Source of the DNA: Roseomonas mucosa
GTDB taxonomy: Bacteria; Pseudomonadota; Alphaproteobacteria; Acetobacterales; Acetobacteraceae
DNA length: 64,000 nt
Assembly (NCBI GenBank): GCA_945878375.1
Contig: CAMDWG010000005.1
Coordinates: 154,034 to 218,033, forward strand
Reading direction: 5' to 3'
Numbering within the stretch: position 1 is the first letter of the stretch; each line of letters starts with the position of its first letter. Shown here piece after piece: positions 24,718 through 34,224 of this stretch. The position numbers and the translations under genes are program-made. The notes beneath the pieces were generated by a model, which was given only the letters and a program-made list of their open reading frames with translations, did no database searches and was not told where the DNA came from.

Positions 24718-25925
24718 GCCTTCGGCTCCTCTCCCAGCAAGTCGCGGAACACGTGGTCGTTGTGCGCGCCGATCGCCGGCGCGGTCCAGCGCACCATCTG
24801 GGCCGGGCTCACGCCGTCGAAGCGGAAGGGCGGGGCGGGATGCAGGATCTTGCCGATCAGCGGGTCGTCCACTTCCATCACCGTCTGCCGCGCGCGGAAA
24901 TGCGGGTCCTCGGCGCAATCCTTGATGTCATAGAGGCGCGAGACTGGCACCTCCACGCCTTCCAGGATGCGCTCGGCCTCCGCCGCCGGCAGGGTGCGCG
25001 TCCATGCGCCGATCGCCGCGTCGATTTCGGCCACATTGGCGCAGCGGCCGATATTGGTCGCGAGGCGCGGATCCTCGCCCAGATCCTCCCGCCCCACCGC
25101 CTTCATCAGCCGCTTGTAGATCGCGTCCGAATTGCCGCCGACGCAGAGCCATTTCCCGTCGGCGCAAAGATAGGTGTTGGTGGGCGCCGCCGTTGGCAGC
25201 GCCGCGCCGTGGGGCTGGCGCACCCAGCCGAACAGCCCGTATTCCGGCAGCATCCCCTCCATCAGGGAGAAGATGGAGCCGACGAGATCGACATCGATCA
25301 CGCGCCCCTTGGCGGAAGGATCGGCCTTTGTCGCCCAGGCCGCGCCGAGCACGGCCATCGCGGCATAGATCCCGGCGACATCGTCGGCGATGGAGACGCC
25401 GCAGCGCGGCGGCGGATGGTCGGTGACGCCCGGCGTCGCCGTCAGGTGGCGGATGCCGCCCATCGCTTCCCCGATGGAGCCGAAGGCGGGCTTGTCGCGA
25501 TACGGCCCGTCCTGGCCGTAGCCGGAGACGCGCGCGATGGTCAGCTTCGGATTGATGGCCTGCAGCACATCCGGGCCGAGGCCGATCCGTTCGAGATAGC
25601 CGGGCCGGAAATTCTCGATCAGCGCATCGGCCCGCGTGGCGAGCGCCTTCACCTTCTCCCGACCCTCGGCCGATTTCAGGTCCAGCGTGACGCAGGTCTT
25701 GTTGCGGCCGTGGATGGAGAACCACACCGCATGCCCGTCCACCTGGCTGCCCCAGCCGCGATGCGGATCGCCTTCGGGCGGTTCGATCTTGATGACCTCG
25801 GCGCCCATATCGGCCAGCAGCCGCGCGGCGAAGGGGCCGGCGATGTAGTGGCCGAGCTCGATCACCTTGAAGCCCTCAAGCGGCAGCTTGCGGGCGCCCC
25901 CCTGCGGCGGCGTCTGTTCCGTCAT
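24714..25925 (-). CDS. CaiB/BaiF CoA-transferase family protein
   Basis: 403 residues from ATG 25923-25925. Class III CoA-transferase hallmarks: LEGFKVIELGHYIAGPFAARLLADMGAEVIKIEPPEGD, NKTCVTLDLKSAEGREKVKALATRADALIENFRPGYLERIGLG, RVSGYGQDGPYRDKPAFGSIGEAMGG, and DVDLVGSIFSLMEG. The catalytic Asp lies in the PAFGSIGEAMGG...GVSIADDVAGIYAA region. Moves CoA between a donor acyl-CoA and a free acid. The next gene is an HMG-CoA lyase, so it probably activates that enzyme's substrate. Confidence 0.88.
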   Translation of the reverse strand: MTEQTPPQGGARKLPLEGFKVIELGHYIAGPFAARLLADMGAEVIKIEPPEGDPHRGWGSQVDGHAVWFSIHGRNKTCVTLDLKSAEGREKVKALATRADALIENFRPGYLERIGLGPDVLQAINPKLTIARVSGYGQDGPYRDKPAFGSIGEAMGGIRHLTATPGVTDHPPPRCGVSIADDVAGIYAAMAVLGAAWATKADPSAKGRVIDVDLVGSIFSLMEGMLPEYGLFGWVRQPHGAALPTAAPTNTYLCADGKWLCVGGNSDAIYKRLMKAVGREDLGEDPRLATNIGRCANVAEIDAAIGAWTRTLPAAEAERILEGVEVPVSRLYDIKDCAEDPHFRARQTVMEVDDPLIGKILHPAPPFRFDGVSPAQMVRWTAPAIGAHNDHVFRDLLGEEPKA

Positions 25926-26147
25926 CCGATCCCCTCCGGCGCGAAGACTACAGGATAGGCCCCGGCCCGCCCGCCAGAAAGACTCGCCCCGACAAGGATC
26001 GCGCAAGCTTTCCACGCGATAAGGGCGTGGGGTTGCCGAATTTGCACCCCGAATCTCCTCCCGGATGCCGGCTCCCCCCCTATCTGGCCGGCATCCCGAC
26101 TTTCGGCGGCGTCCCCCGGGGCGCCGCCGATTTTTCAGATGCGACTC

Positions 26148-27281
26148 TCACCCCTTCCGTCCGATCCAGGCCACTGCCAGCGCGGCGAGGCTCAGCGCGA
26201 GCCCGACGCCGAACACCGCCGCGTGGCTGTCGCCCGTCGCGCCGAACAGCGCGGCCAGCGCGAAGGCGAAGCCAACCTGCGCCACCGCATAGGCCGCCGT
26301 GGCGCGGACCCAGATCACCCCGGCCTGCGCCCCCGCCACTTCCCGCGCGGCGACGAGCGTGACGGCCGTCGCCCCGACGCCGGCGAAGCCGCTCAAGGGG
26401 CCGGCCAGCACCAGCGCCGGCCAGGCCGGCACCAGCGCGGCGGCCAATGCGGCCACTTGCACTCCCATCCAGACCAGCAGCGCCTGCCGCCCGCCGGCCC
26501 GCTGCGCCAGCCGCCCCCCCAGCAACGTGCCCAGCAGCGCCCCCAGCCCGAAGCCGATCCAGACCGCCGACCCGGCCTCGATCGGCAGCCCCCGGCCGCG
26601 CACCGCAAGGTCCGAGAGATAGACCATCGGCGCCACCATCCCCGCCCCCGACAGCGCATAGGCCGCGAGCAACCGCCCCGCGCGCGGCGCGGCCTGGCTC
26701 GCCACCTCCGGGGGCAGGGCCGGCGGATCGGGCCAGTTGCCACGGGCCAGGGCCCAGATCAGCGCTGTCGCGGCCGCCAGCCCGAGCCAGGCCGCCGGCA
26801 GGCCGCCTGCCCGCAGCAGCGGCACCGCGAGGCCCCCTGCGATCACCCCGGTGCCGACCCCGGTCATCACGATGCCGCTGGCCGCGCCGCGCCGCGCCGG
26901 CGGGACGCTGGCCTGCACCGAGGGCCCGGCCAGCGCCATCAGCACCCCGCCCGCCGTACCTGCCAGCGCACGCCAGGCCAGCAGCCAGAGCACGCCGCCC
27001 TGGACGGCGCAGGCGGCGAAGGCCAGCACGGCCAGCCCCATCCCCGCATCCATGGCGCGCGGAACGCCGATCCGCGCCGCGAGGTGCCGCCCCGCCAGCA
27101 CGCCGATCAGGTAGCCGGCAAAATTCCCCGCCCCCAGCAGCCCGGCTTCTGCGCCATCCACCCAGCCGGCCGCGACCATGGCCGGGAACAGCGGCACATA
27201 GGCGAAGCGCGCCAGCCCCACCCCGGCCAGGATCGCCCCGCCCCCGGCATAGGCCGGCCGCATCGTTCCGCCTGCCATCAT
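26148..27281 (-). CDS. YbfB/YjiJ-type MFS transporter
   Basis: 377 residues if from ATG 27279-27281; a start at 27263 (MRPAYAGG) is equally possible. Twelve hydrophobic segments. The beginning GGGAILAGVGLARFAYVPLFPAMVAAGWVDGAEAGLLGAGNFAGYLIGVLAG is the YbfB/YjiJ family mark (GxGLARFAYxPLLPAM). The loop ARIGVPRAMDAGMGLA is the A-like MFS loop. Substrate unknown; members are probable drug/metabolite exporters. Divergent from the HtrA-like protease gene. Confidence 0.85.
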   Translation of the reverse strand: MMAGGTMRPAYAGGGAILAGVGLARFAYVPLFPAMVAAGWVDGAEAGLLGAGNFAGYLIGVLAGRHLAARIGVPRAMDAGMGLAVLAFAACAVQGGVLWLLAWRALAGTAGGVLMALAGPSVQASVPPARRGAASGIVMTGVGTGVIAGGLAVPLLRAGGLPAAWLGLAAATALIWALARGNWPDPPALPPEVASQAAPRAGRLLAAYALSGAGMVAPMVYLSDLAVRGRGLPIEAGSAVWIGFGLGALLGTLLGGRLAQRAGGRQALLVWMGVQVAALAAALVPAWPALVLAGPLSGFAGVGATAVTLVAAREVAGAQAGVIWVRATAAYAVAQVGFAFALAALFGATGDSHAAVFGVGLALSLAALAVAWIGRKG

Positions 27282-27338
27282 GTGACGATCAATCCGGTTG
27301 AACCGCGGCCGGCGCTCCCACATGCTGCACTGCACGCC

Positions 27339-28502
27339 ATGTCCCGCCGACCAGACCCGCCCGTGTCTCGAGGTCTCATGCCCTTCGATCCCCCCGCCCA
27401 CCCGCTTGCGCGCCCTGCGATCTCCAGGCGGTCCCTGGCGGTCCTGGCCCTGGCCCCGCTTGCTGGCTGCGCCGCGTCGCCGCCAGCGCAGGCGCAGCGG
27501 GGCGCCATCGCGGGGCTTCCCGACTTCGCCGACCTCGCGGAACGGGTGCTGCCCGCCGTCGTGAACATCTCCGTCACCTCCGAGGCCCGTTCGGAGATCC
27601 CCCCCGAATGGCGCGGCACGCCGCTCGAACGCCAACTGCGCGAACGGCGCGGACGCCAGCCGGTCCAGGGGGCCGGGTCGGGCTTCATCCTGGACCCGTC
27701 GGGGCTTGTCGTCACCGCCGCGCATGTCGTCGGCAATGCGACGCGGGTTGTCGTCTCGACCCAGGGGGGACAGGACTATGCGGCGCGCGTCGTGGGGGCC
27801 GATGACCTGACCGACCTTGCCCTGCTGCGGGTGGAGGCGCGGTCGCCGCTGCCTTCCGTCCCCTGGGGCAATTCGGGCGCCATGCGCGTCGGGCAATGGG
27901 TGATGGCGGCCGGCAACCCCTTCGGCCTCGGCGGCACAGTGACGGTCGGCATCGTCTCCGGCCGTGGCCGCGACATCGGCTCCGGCCCCTTCGACGACTT
28001 CCTGCAGACGGATGCGCCGATCAACCCCGGCAATTCCGGCGGTCCCCTGTTCAACCTGGCCGGCGAGGTGATCGGCATCAACACAGCGATCTATTCGCCC
28101 TCCGGCGCGTCCGCCGGCATCGCCTTTTCCGTCCCCTCCGACCTCGCGCGGCCAATTATCGGCCAGTTGCGGGCAACGGGGCGTGTGGAGCGTGGCTGGC
28201 TGGGCGTCGCGGTGCAGGACCAGCCGCCGGAGGAGCCCGGCCGGCGCAGCACGCCGAGTCCCCGCGGCGTTCTGGTGGCGGGCGTCGAGCGCGGCAGCCC
28301 CGCAGCGCGGGCGGGAATCCGCCAGGGGGACCAGGTGGTGGCGATCAATGGCGAGCGGGTCCAGACCTCGCGCGCGCTGGTCCGTACCATTGCCGCCATC
28401 CCACCGGGCCAGACCGTGCGGCTTTCGGTGATGCGGGACGGCCGGCCGAACGAGATCCCGGTCCAGGTGGGGCGCCGCCCGGCGGCCCAGCCCCAGGGGT
28501 AG
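27339..28502 (+). CDS. DegP/HtrA-like trypsin-family serine protease with one PDZ domain
   Basis: 387 residues from ATG 27339 (alternative ATG 27378, 374 residues, with GAGG before it). The leader SRRSLAVLALAPLAGCAAS has an RR pair and a lipobox LAGC, so it is a lipoprotein or Tat-exported. Catalytic triad: His129 (VVTAAHVVG), Asp159 (DDLTDLALLRV), Ser233 (NPGNSGGPLFNL). The PDZ domain follows after GWLGVAVQDQ and includes GSPAARAGIRQGDQVVAINGERV. Periplasmic protein quality control. It is only 92 bp upstream of an OmpR-type response regulator and may belong to its envelope-stress regulon. Confidence 0.9.
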   Translation: MSRRPDPPVSRGLMPFDPPAHPLARPAISRRSLAVLALAPLAGCAASPPAQAQRGAIAGLPDFADLAERVLPAVVNISVTSEARSEIPPEWRGTPLERQLRERRGRQPVQGAGSGFILDPSGLVVTAAHVVGNATRVVVSTQGGQDYAARVVGADDLTDLALLRVEARSPLPSVPWGNSGAMRVGQWVMAAGNPFGLGGTVTVGIVSGRGRDIGSGPFDDFLQTDAPINPGNSGGPLFNLAGEVIGINTAIYSPSGASAGIAFSVPSDLARPIIGQLRATGRVERGWLGVAVQDQPPEEPGRRSTPSPRGVLVAGVERGSPAARAGIRQGDQVVAINGERVQTSRALVRTIAAIPPGQTVRLSVMRDGRPNEIPVQVGRRPAAQPQG

Positions 28503-28594
28503 AGCCCGCGCGGATCGCATCCGCATGGGCGGGGCTAGGAATCGACCCGCCCGCGGACCTAGGCTTTCCAAGCGAAGACAGGACACGGACGGAT

Positions 28595-29272
28595 ATGCGG
28601 ATCCTGCTGGTCGAGGATGATGCCGAGGTCGCCCGCTTCGTGCGGAAAGGGCTGATGGAGGCGGGACATACGGTCGAACACGCCCCGAATGGGCGCGACG
28701 GGCTGTTCATGGCGGCCTCCGAGCAGTTCGACGTGCTGGTGCTGGACCGCATGCTGCCCGGCGGCGTGGATGGCGTGCGGCTGGTGGAGACGCTGCGCGG
28801 GCAGGGCAACCGGACGCCGGTGCTGTTCCTCTCGGCGCTGACGGCGGTGGATGAGAGGGTGAAGGGGCTGAAGGCGGGCGGGGATGACTATCTCACCAAG
28901 CCTTTCGCCTTCGCCGAACTGCTGGCGCGGGTCGAGGCGCTGGGCCGCCGCCCGGCCACCGAGGTGCCGACCACGCGCCTCAAGGTCGCAGACCTCGAAC
29001 TGGATCTGCTGAGCCGCACCGTCACGCGCGGCGGCAGGAAGATCGACGTGCAGCCGCGCGAATTCCGCCTGCTGGAGCACCTGATGCGCCATGCGGGCCA
29101 GGTGGTGACGCGCACCATGCTGCTGGAGAAGGTCTGGGACTACCATTTCGACCCGCAGACCAATGTCATCGACGTCCATGTCTCCCGCCTGCGGCACAAG
29201 TTGGACAAGGGCTTCGACAAGCCGCTGATCCACACCGTCCGCAATGCGGGCTACATGATCCGCGCGGAGTAA
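28595..29272 (+). CDS. OmpR/PhoB-family response regulator
   Basis: 225 residues from ATG 28595. Receiver domain with acidic pocket Asp8/Asp9, phospho-acceptor Asp51 (VLVLDRMLPGG), Thr/Ser switch near LFLSALTA, and Lys102 (YLTKPFAFAELL). Winged-helix output domain from about residue 125: LDLLSRTVTRGGRKIDVQPREFRLLEHLMRHAGQVVTRTMLLEKVWDYHFDPQTNVIDVHVSRLRHKLDK, the QseB/CopR/IrlR type. Followed 41 bp later by its sensor kinase. Confidence 0.93.
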   Translation: MRILLVEDDAEVARFVRKGLMEAGHTVEHAPNGRDGLFMAASEQFDVLVLDRMLPGGVDGVRLVETLRGQGNRTPVLFLSALTAVDERVKGLKAGGDDYLTKPFAFAELLARVEALGRRPATEVPTTRLKVADLELDLLSRTVTRGGRKIDVQPREFRLLEHLMRHAGQVVTRTMLLEKVWDYHFDPQTNVIDVHVSRLRHKLDKGFDKPLIHTVRNAGYMIRAE

Positions 29273-29313
29273 CTGCCGCGCCCAGCGACGACGCCCGGTC
29301 CGGGAGGCCCGCC

Positions 29314-30729
29314 ATCACAGCGCCCCAAGCCGGTCCCGCCGCGAGCTTCGAGCCGCCGCTGTTCGGCCTGCTCCGCAGCGCCTCGGGCCGCTTCGCGCTG
29401 TTCTTCACCGCGATCTTCGCCGCTGCCGCCACCGCCGCGGCGGTGGTGCTGTGGTGGAACACCGCCGGCGCGCTGGACCGCCAGGTGGATGCGGCGATCC
29501 GCGCCGATGCCACCGCGCTGGCTGAGCGCCGCCGCGCCGGCGGCATCCCCGCGCTGATCGCCGCAATCGACGACCGCCTCGTGCTCGATGTGCAGAATGA
29601 GGCGCTCTACATCCTGGTGATGCCGGATGGCCGCAAGCTGGTGGGCAACCTGGAGGCCTGGCCGCAGGAAGCGGAGGGCGAGCTGCCCTGGCTCCGCATC
29701 CCGCTCCAGCGCGACGGGGCGACGACGGAAGCGCGGCTGCTGCGCGTCGATCTCGGCCAGGGCCACCGCATGCTGGTCGGGCGCGACGTGGCGGAGAAGC
29801 TGCGGCTGCGCGGCCTGCTATCCGAAGGGATCGCCTGGGCCGCCACGGCGTCGGCCGCCTTCGCGGTGCTCGGCGGCTGGATGCTGCGCCGGGCACTGGA
29901 ACGGCGGCTTAGCCCGGTCTATCGCACGGCCGCCGCGGTCGGGGCGGGCGACCTTGCGCCGCGCGTGCCGCTGTCCGAGCGGGACGACGAATTCGACAAG
30001 CTCGGCACGACGATGAATGCGATGCTCGATCGCATCGCGCAGCTGATGGAAGGCGTGCGCGGCGTGTCCAACGCCATCGCGCACGACCTGCGGACGCCGA
30101 TCACCCGCGCCCGCGCGAAGCTGGAAGACGCGCTGGTCACGGCGCAGGACGAGGATGCGCTGCGGGCGGCGGTCGAGCAGGGGATCGCCGATCTCGACGG
30201 CATTGTCCGCGTCTTCCAGGCCGTGCTGCGGATCGCCGAGGTGGAGGCCGGTGGCCGCCGCGCCGCCTTCGAGGCCACCGACCTCGTGCCGATGCTGACC
30301 GACATGGCCGAGCTGTACGGCGCCGCCGCCGAAGCGCGCGAGCAGCGGCTGGAAGTGACCCTGCCGCCGAGGCTGCCCCTGGTGGGCGACCGCGACCTGC
30401 TGGGCCAGGCGATGGCGAACCTGCTCGACAACGCGCTCAAATTCACGCCGGAGGGCGGCACCGTCGCGCTGTCGGCGAGGACGGAGCCGGGCGGGGTCGA
30501 GATCGTGGTGGCCGATGACGGGCCGGGCATGCCCGATGCCGATCGCCAGCGGGCCGGGGAGCGCTTCTTCCGCGCCGATGCCGCGCGGACCACGCCGGGC
30601 TCGGGGCTCGGCCTGTCGCTGGTCCGGGCGGTGGCCGCGCTGCATGGCGGCTTGGTCGCGCTTGGCGAAACCCATCCCGGCGCCGCGCGTCCGGGGCTGA
30701 AGGTGACGCTGCGGCTGCCGGCGGCCTGA
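29314..30729 (+). CDS. Sensor histidine kinase, start apparently ATC
   Basis: 471 residues if initiated at ATC 29314. No ATG, GTG or TTG lies in frame between the regulator gene and GTG 29443, yet the first membrane helix (GRFALFFTAIFAAAATAAAVV) is upstream of that GTG; a strong GGGAGG ends 6 bases before the ATC, which is therefore the favoured start. Domains: TM1 at about 23-45, periplasmic loop, TM2 near 172-192, HAMP, HisKA with phospho-His257 (NAIAHDLRTPITRAR), and HATPase_c with NLLDNALKFTPEGG, DDGPGMP and GSGLGLSLV. Partner of the preceding regulator; stimulus unknown. Confidence 0.88.
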   Translation: MTAPQAGPAASFEPPLFGLLRSASGRFALFFTAIFAAAATAAAVVLWWNTAGALDRQVDAAIRADATALAERRRAGGIPALIAAIDDRLVLDVQNEALYILVMPDGRKLVGNLEAWPQEAEGELPWLRIPLQRDGATTEARLLRVDLGQGHRMLVGRDVAEKLRLRGLLSEGIAWAATASAAFAVLGGWMLRRALERRLSPVYRTAAAVGAGDLAPRVPLSERDDEFDKLGTTMNAMLDRIAQLMEGVRGVSNAIAHDLRTPITRARAKLEDALVTAQDEDALRAAVEQGIADLDGIVRVFQAVLRIAEVEAGGRRAAFEATDLVPMLTDMAELYGAAAEAREQRLEVTLPPRLPLVGDRDLLGQAMANLLDNALKFTPEGGTVALSARTEPGGVEIVVADDGPGMPDADRQRAGERFFRADAARTTPGSGLGLSLVRAVAALHGGLVALGETHPGAARPGLKVTLRLPAA

Positions 30730-30875
30730 CACCGAGCGCCACGCAGCGCTGCGCCGTGTGGAACTGGCCAAGGCTTCCACGTGCCCCGCGTCATGCCGGA
30801 GGCCTGCCTTCGGCAAAAGGCGCTTGAGGGCGCCCGAACCGCACAGCCACGAGCCGCCGCATGCGCCCAATGGCT

Positions 30876-31592
30876 TCAGCCGCTGATGAGTGGCGGCGGC
30901 GGCGCCTCTCGCTTGGCCGCGCCGCGCAGCGGGCCGGTGGGGAAGCTGAAGAGCCTGGCCTCTCCCAGCAGGAAGGCGCGGCCGCCGCGCGGGAACAGTG
31001 CCGCGATGGCCGGCGCGGTGATGTCGAGCCCGCCCGTATAGGCACCGAAGGCCGGCAGCAGCAGGCGGCGGCCGTCGCTGAGGAAGCAGGGCCGCGTCAC
31101 CCCGCCCGCGCGCGTCGGCATGGTCGCCTTGGGGTGGTAGTGGCCCGACAATTCCGCCGTCGCGCCCGGCTTCGCGATGTGGCGGAAGGTGAGGGGGGCC
31201 AGCGCCAATTCCTCGACCGCTGCGCCCGGCAGGCCCTCGGGCGGCGTCGGGTCGTGGTTGCCGAGCACCCAGGTGACCTCGATCCCCGCCAGGATCCGCG
31301 CCAGCGTCGCGGCATCGGGCGAGGCGAGGCGCGCGGAGCCCTTCGCGTCGTGGAAGCTGTCGCCGAGCAGCACCAGCCGTCGCGGCCCGTAGCGGCGCAG
31401 CGCCTGGGCCAGCCGATCCAGCGTTTCCCGCGTGTCATAGGGCGGGACCAATTGGCCGCGCGCGGCGAAGGCGCTGCCCTTTTCCAGATGCAGGTCGGCG
31501 ACGGCCAGCAGGCGCTGCGCCGGCCAGATGACGAAGCCGCCTGGGTCGAGCATCAGCCTCTGGCCGGCGATATGGACGGGGGCGGCGATCAT
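30876..31592 (-). CDS. pdeM: Ligase-associated DNA damage response endonuclease PdeM
   Basis: 238 residues; ATG 31590-31592 overlaps the helicase stop by 4 bp. Calcineurin-like phosphoesterase: AVADLHLEKGSAFAARGQLVPPYDTRETLDRL gives motif I with the family's LEKGS, VLLGDSFHD motif II, WVLGNHDPTPP motif III, LSGHYHPKA motif V. This arrangement is the PdeM nuclease/phosphodiesterase coded with a Lhr-like helicase, exonuclease and ATP-dependent ligase in alphaproteobacteria. Manganese-dependent in the characterised homologue. Start and stop coupling to the helicase supports joint expression. Confidence 0.92.
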   Translation of the reverse strand: MIAAPVHIAGQRLMLDPGGFVIWPAQRLLAVADLHLEKGSAFAARGQLVPPYDTRETLDRLAQALRRYGPRRLVLLGDSFHDAKGSARLASPDAATLARILAGIEVTWVLGNHDPTPPEGLPGAAVEELALAPLTFRHIAKPGATAELSGHYHPKATMPTRAGGVTRPCFLSDGRRLLLPAFGAYTGGLDITAPAIAALFPRGGRAFLLGEARLFSFPTGPLRGAAKREAPPPPLISG

Positions 31593-34147
31593 GGCTTGCC
31601 GGTCAGTCCTTTCGGCGCGCTGCGGATGAAGCGGTTGTGGCGGGGTTTCGCGCCGTCGCGCGGGCGGCGGGGGCGGTCGCGATCGCCGCGGGCGGGGACG
31701 GCCTCCGTCACCTCGGCCAGCGTCTCGGCGAAGAAGTCGGCGCCGTCGGTCACTTCTTCGACCATCGCGGCGGCTTCGGCCAGCAGCGCATCCTCCGCCC
31801 CGCCCGCGACCCATTCGCGGCCTTCCTCGATCAGCGCCGGAACGGCGAGCGGGGACACGCGCGGCAGGGCGCGGTGGATGATGCCACCCTGATGCGCGCG
31901 CTTCAGCAGCTTCGCGATGCGCGCGACATCTGTCAGGCCGGCCGCCGCTTCCCGTCGCGTCGCGCGCAGCAGGATGTGGTCGGGCTCGTGCTTGCGGAGC
32001 ACGTCGTAGATCAGGTCGGCGTTCATGGTCATCTGCCGCCCGGATTTCTCGGCACCCGGATGGTGCTTCTCGATCAGCCCCGCGATGGTGGCGATGTTGC
32101 GGAAGCTGCGGCGGAGCATGGAGCTTTCCGCCATCCAATCCTCCAGCTCCTCGCCCAGTATGTCTTCCTCGAACAGCCGTTCGACGCCGATCGGCTCGAA
32201 GGCGCACCAGGCGGCCAGGACGTAGTCGGTGGCGAGGTAGCCGAGCGGTCCCATGTCGAGCCGTTCCATCCGCTTCGTCACCAGCATCCCGAGCGTCTGG
32301 TGTGCCAGCCTGCCCTCGAAGCAATAGGCGACGAGGAACCACTTGCCGCCGCGCGGAAATGTCTCGACCAGCAGCCCATCCACGGGCGGCATCTGGGAGG
32401 CGTGGCGTTGCAGCCGCAGCCAGTCCTGCACCGGCGCGGGCAGGGCGGCCCAGGCGGCCGGATCATGCAGGATCGCGCGCACGCGGGCGGCGAGCCAGGT
32501 GGTCAGCGGCATGCGGCTGCCGGCATAGGTCGGCACGCGCGGCTCCCCCTCCCCGCCGCGGGAGACGGTGGCGCCGCGCGCATCCAGCGCCTCGAAGCGC
32601 AGCAGCTGGCCGGCGAAGATGAAACAGTCGCCGGGGACGAGGGTCGAGAGGAACCATTCCTCCACCTCCCCCAGCACCGGCCCGCCGCGCAGCTTCACCT
32701 TGACCAGCGGCGTTTCGACGATGGTGCCGAGATTCATCCGCAACTGCCGCGCCACCGCATCCGACCGCACATGGATGCGCCCATCGGCATCGCGGAACAG
32801 CTTGGCGAAGCGGTCATAGGCGCGCAGCGCGTAGCCGCCATCCTCCACGAAGCGCAGCGCATCGTCGAAATCGCGGCGCGAGAGGGCGGCGTAGGGCGCG
32901 GCCCGTGTCACCTCCGCGTAGAGGTCATCCGGCAGGAAGGGCGCGGCGACCGCGCAGGCCAGGATATGCTGGCACAGGACGTCGAGCCCGCCTTCGCGTG
33001 GCGGGTCGCCATCCAATTCATGCGCCGCGATGGCCTGGCGCGCGGCGGTGCATTCGATGACCTCGAAGCGGTTCGCCGGCACCAGTACGGCGCGGCTCGG
33101 CTCCTCCAGCCGGTGGTTGGCGCGGCCGATGCGCTGCAGCAGCCGCGCGACGCCCTTCGGCGCGCCGACCTGCACCACCTGGTCCACCGCGCCCCAGTCG
33201 ATGCCGAGATCGAGGGAAGCGGTCGCGACCACCGCGCGCAGCTTCCCCGCCGCCATCGCCGCTTCCACCTTGCGGCGCTGCTCCACCGTCAGGCTGCCGT
33301 GATGCAGCGCGATGGGCAGGTTGTCGTCGTTGATCTTCCACAGCGCCTGGAAGCAGAGCTCCGCCTGGGCGCGGGTGTTGACGAAGACGATGGTGACGCG
33401 CGCATCCCCGATCCGCCGATAGACCTCCGGCATCGAGGCGAGGCCCATATGCCCGCCCCAGGGCAGGCGCCCTTCCGGCAGCAGGATATCCAGCACCGGT
33501 TCGGCCCCGCCCGCCCCGAGCACAAGGCGCACATCCTCTGGCTGGCCGGTCCGGGCGAGGAAGGCGCGCAGCGGATCGGGATGCGCGACGGTGGCCGATA
33601 GGCCAACGCGCCGCGCGCTGGGCGCCAGCGTGCCGAGCCGCGCGAGGCCCAGCGCCAGCTGGTCGCCTCGCTTGGTGCCGGCCAGCGCATGGATCTCATC
33701 CACCACCACCGCGCCGAGGCCACGGAACAACGCGGGCGCATCCGGCAGGGTCAGCAGCAGGGCGAGGGATTCCGGCGTGGTCAGCAGGATCTGCGGCGGC
33801 GCGGCGCGCTGCCGGGCGCGGCGATTGGCGGGGGTGTCGCCCGTCCGCGTCTCGATCCGGATGGGCAGGCCCATCTCCTCGACCGGGGCGGTCAGGTTGC
33901 GCGCGATATCCACCGCGAGCGCCTTGAGCGGCGAGATATACAGCGTGTGCAGCCCGTCCTGCGGCGCCTGATGCAGATCGATCAGGCTGGGCAGGAAGCC
34001 CGCCAGCGTCTTGCCGCCGCCGGTCGGCGCGATGAGCAGCGTGCTCGCGCCGTCCCGCGCGGCGTCCACCAGCGCCAGCTGGTGGGCGCGGGGCTGCCAG
34101 CCGCGGCTGGCGAACCAGGCGGCAAAAGGTTCCGGCAATGTTCGCAT
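31589..34147 (-). CDS. Ligase-associated DNA damage response DEXH box helicase (Lhr-like)
   Basis: 852 residues from ATG 34145-34147. SF2 helicase: motif I LLIAPTGGGKTLAGFLPSL, motif II VVVDEIHAL, motif III GLSATVAHP, and the C-terminal RecA domain with VQVGAPKGVARLLQRIGRANHR (motif VI QRIGRANH). The remainder is the Lhr-core winged-helix and beta-barrel region, then a Lys/Arg-rich tail. Translocates on single-stranded DNA 3' to 5' in homologues. Divergent from the exonuclease-ligase pair, coupled to pdeM. Confidence 0.93.
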   Translation of the reverse strand: MRTLPEPFAAWFASRGWQPRAHQLALVDAARDGASTLLIAPTGGGKTLAGFLPSLIDLHQAPQDGLHTLYISPLKALAVDIARNLTAPVEEMGLPIRIETRTGDTPANRRARQRAAPPQILLTTPESLALLLTLPDAPALFRGLGAVVVDEIHALAGTKRGDQLALGLARLGTLAPSARRVGLSATVAHPDPLRAFLARTGQPEDVRLVLGAGGAEPVLDILLPEGRLPWGGHMGLASMPEVYRRIGDARVTIVFVNTRAQAELCFQALWKINDDNLPIALHHGSLTVEQRRKVEAAMAAGKLRAVVATASLDLGIDWGAVDQVVQVGAPKGVARLLQRIGRANHRLEEPSRAVLVPANRFEVIECTAARQAIAAHELDGDPPREGGLDVLCQHILACAVAAPFLPDDLYAEVTRAAPYAALSRRDFDDALRFVEDGGYALRAYDRFAKLFRDADGRIHVRSDAVARQLRMNLGTIVETPLVKVKLRGGPVLGEVEEWFLSTLVPGDCFIFAGQLLRFEALDARGATVSRGGEGEPRVPTYAGSRMPLTTWLAARVRAILHDPAAWAALPAPVQDWLRLQRHASQMPPVDGLLVETFPRGGKWFLVAYCFEGRLAHQTLGMLVTKRMERLDMGPLGYLATDYVLAAWCAFEPIGVERLFEEDILGEELEDWMAESSMLRRSFRNIATIAGLIEKHHPGAEKSGRQMTMNADLIYDVLRKHEPDHILLRATRREAAAGLTDVARIAKLLKRAHQGGIIHRALPRVSPLAVPALIEEGREWVAGGAEDALLAEAAAMVEEVTDGADFFAETLAEVTEAVPARGDRDRPRRPRDGAKPRHNRFIRSAPKGLTGKP

Positions 34148-34224
34148 TGTCGCCCCGGATATGGAGCATCCCGTGGCCCGCGGGAAGATGGCGCAACCGG
34201 CCGGACCGCCTACATCGGGGCGGC

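Noticed and set aside
26139..27338. N-terminal extension that would fuse about 400 residues to the HtrA-like protease
   Set aside because: The extension is the antisense of the MFS gene; the real start follows the divergent promoter region and precedes a signal peptide.
29443..29445. GTG as start of the histidine kinase
   Set aside because: It would remove most of the first membrane helix; a ribosome site fits the upstream ATC much better.
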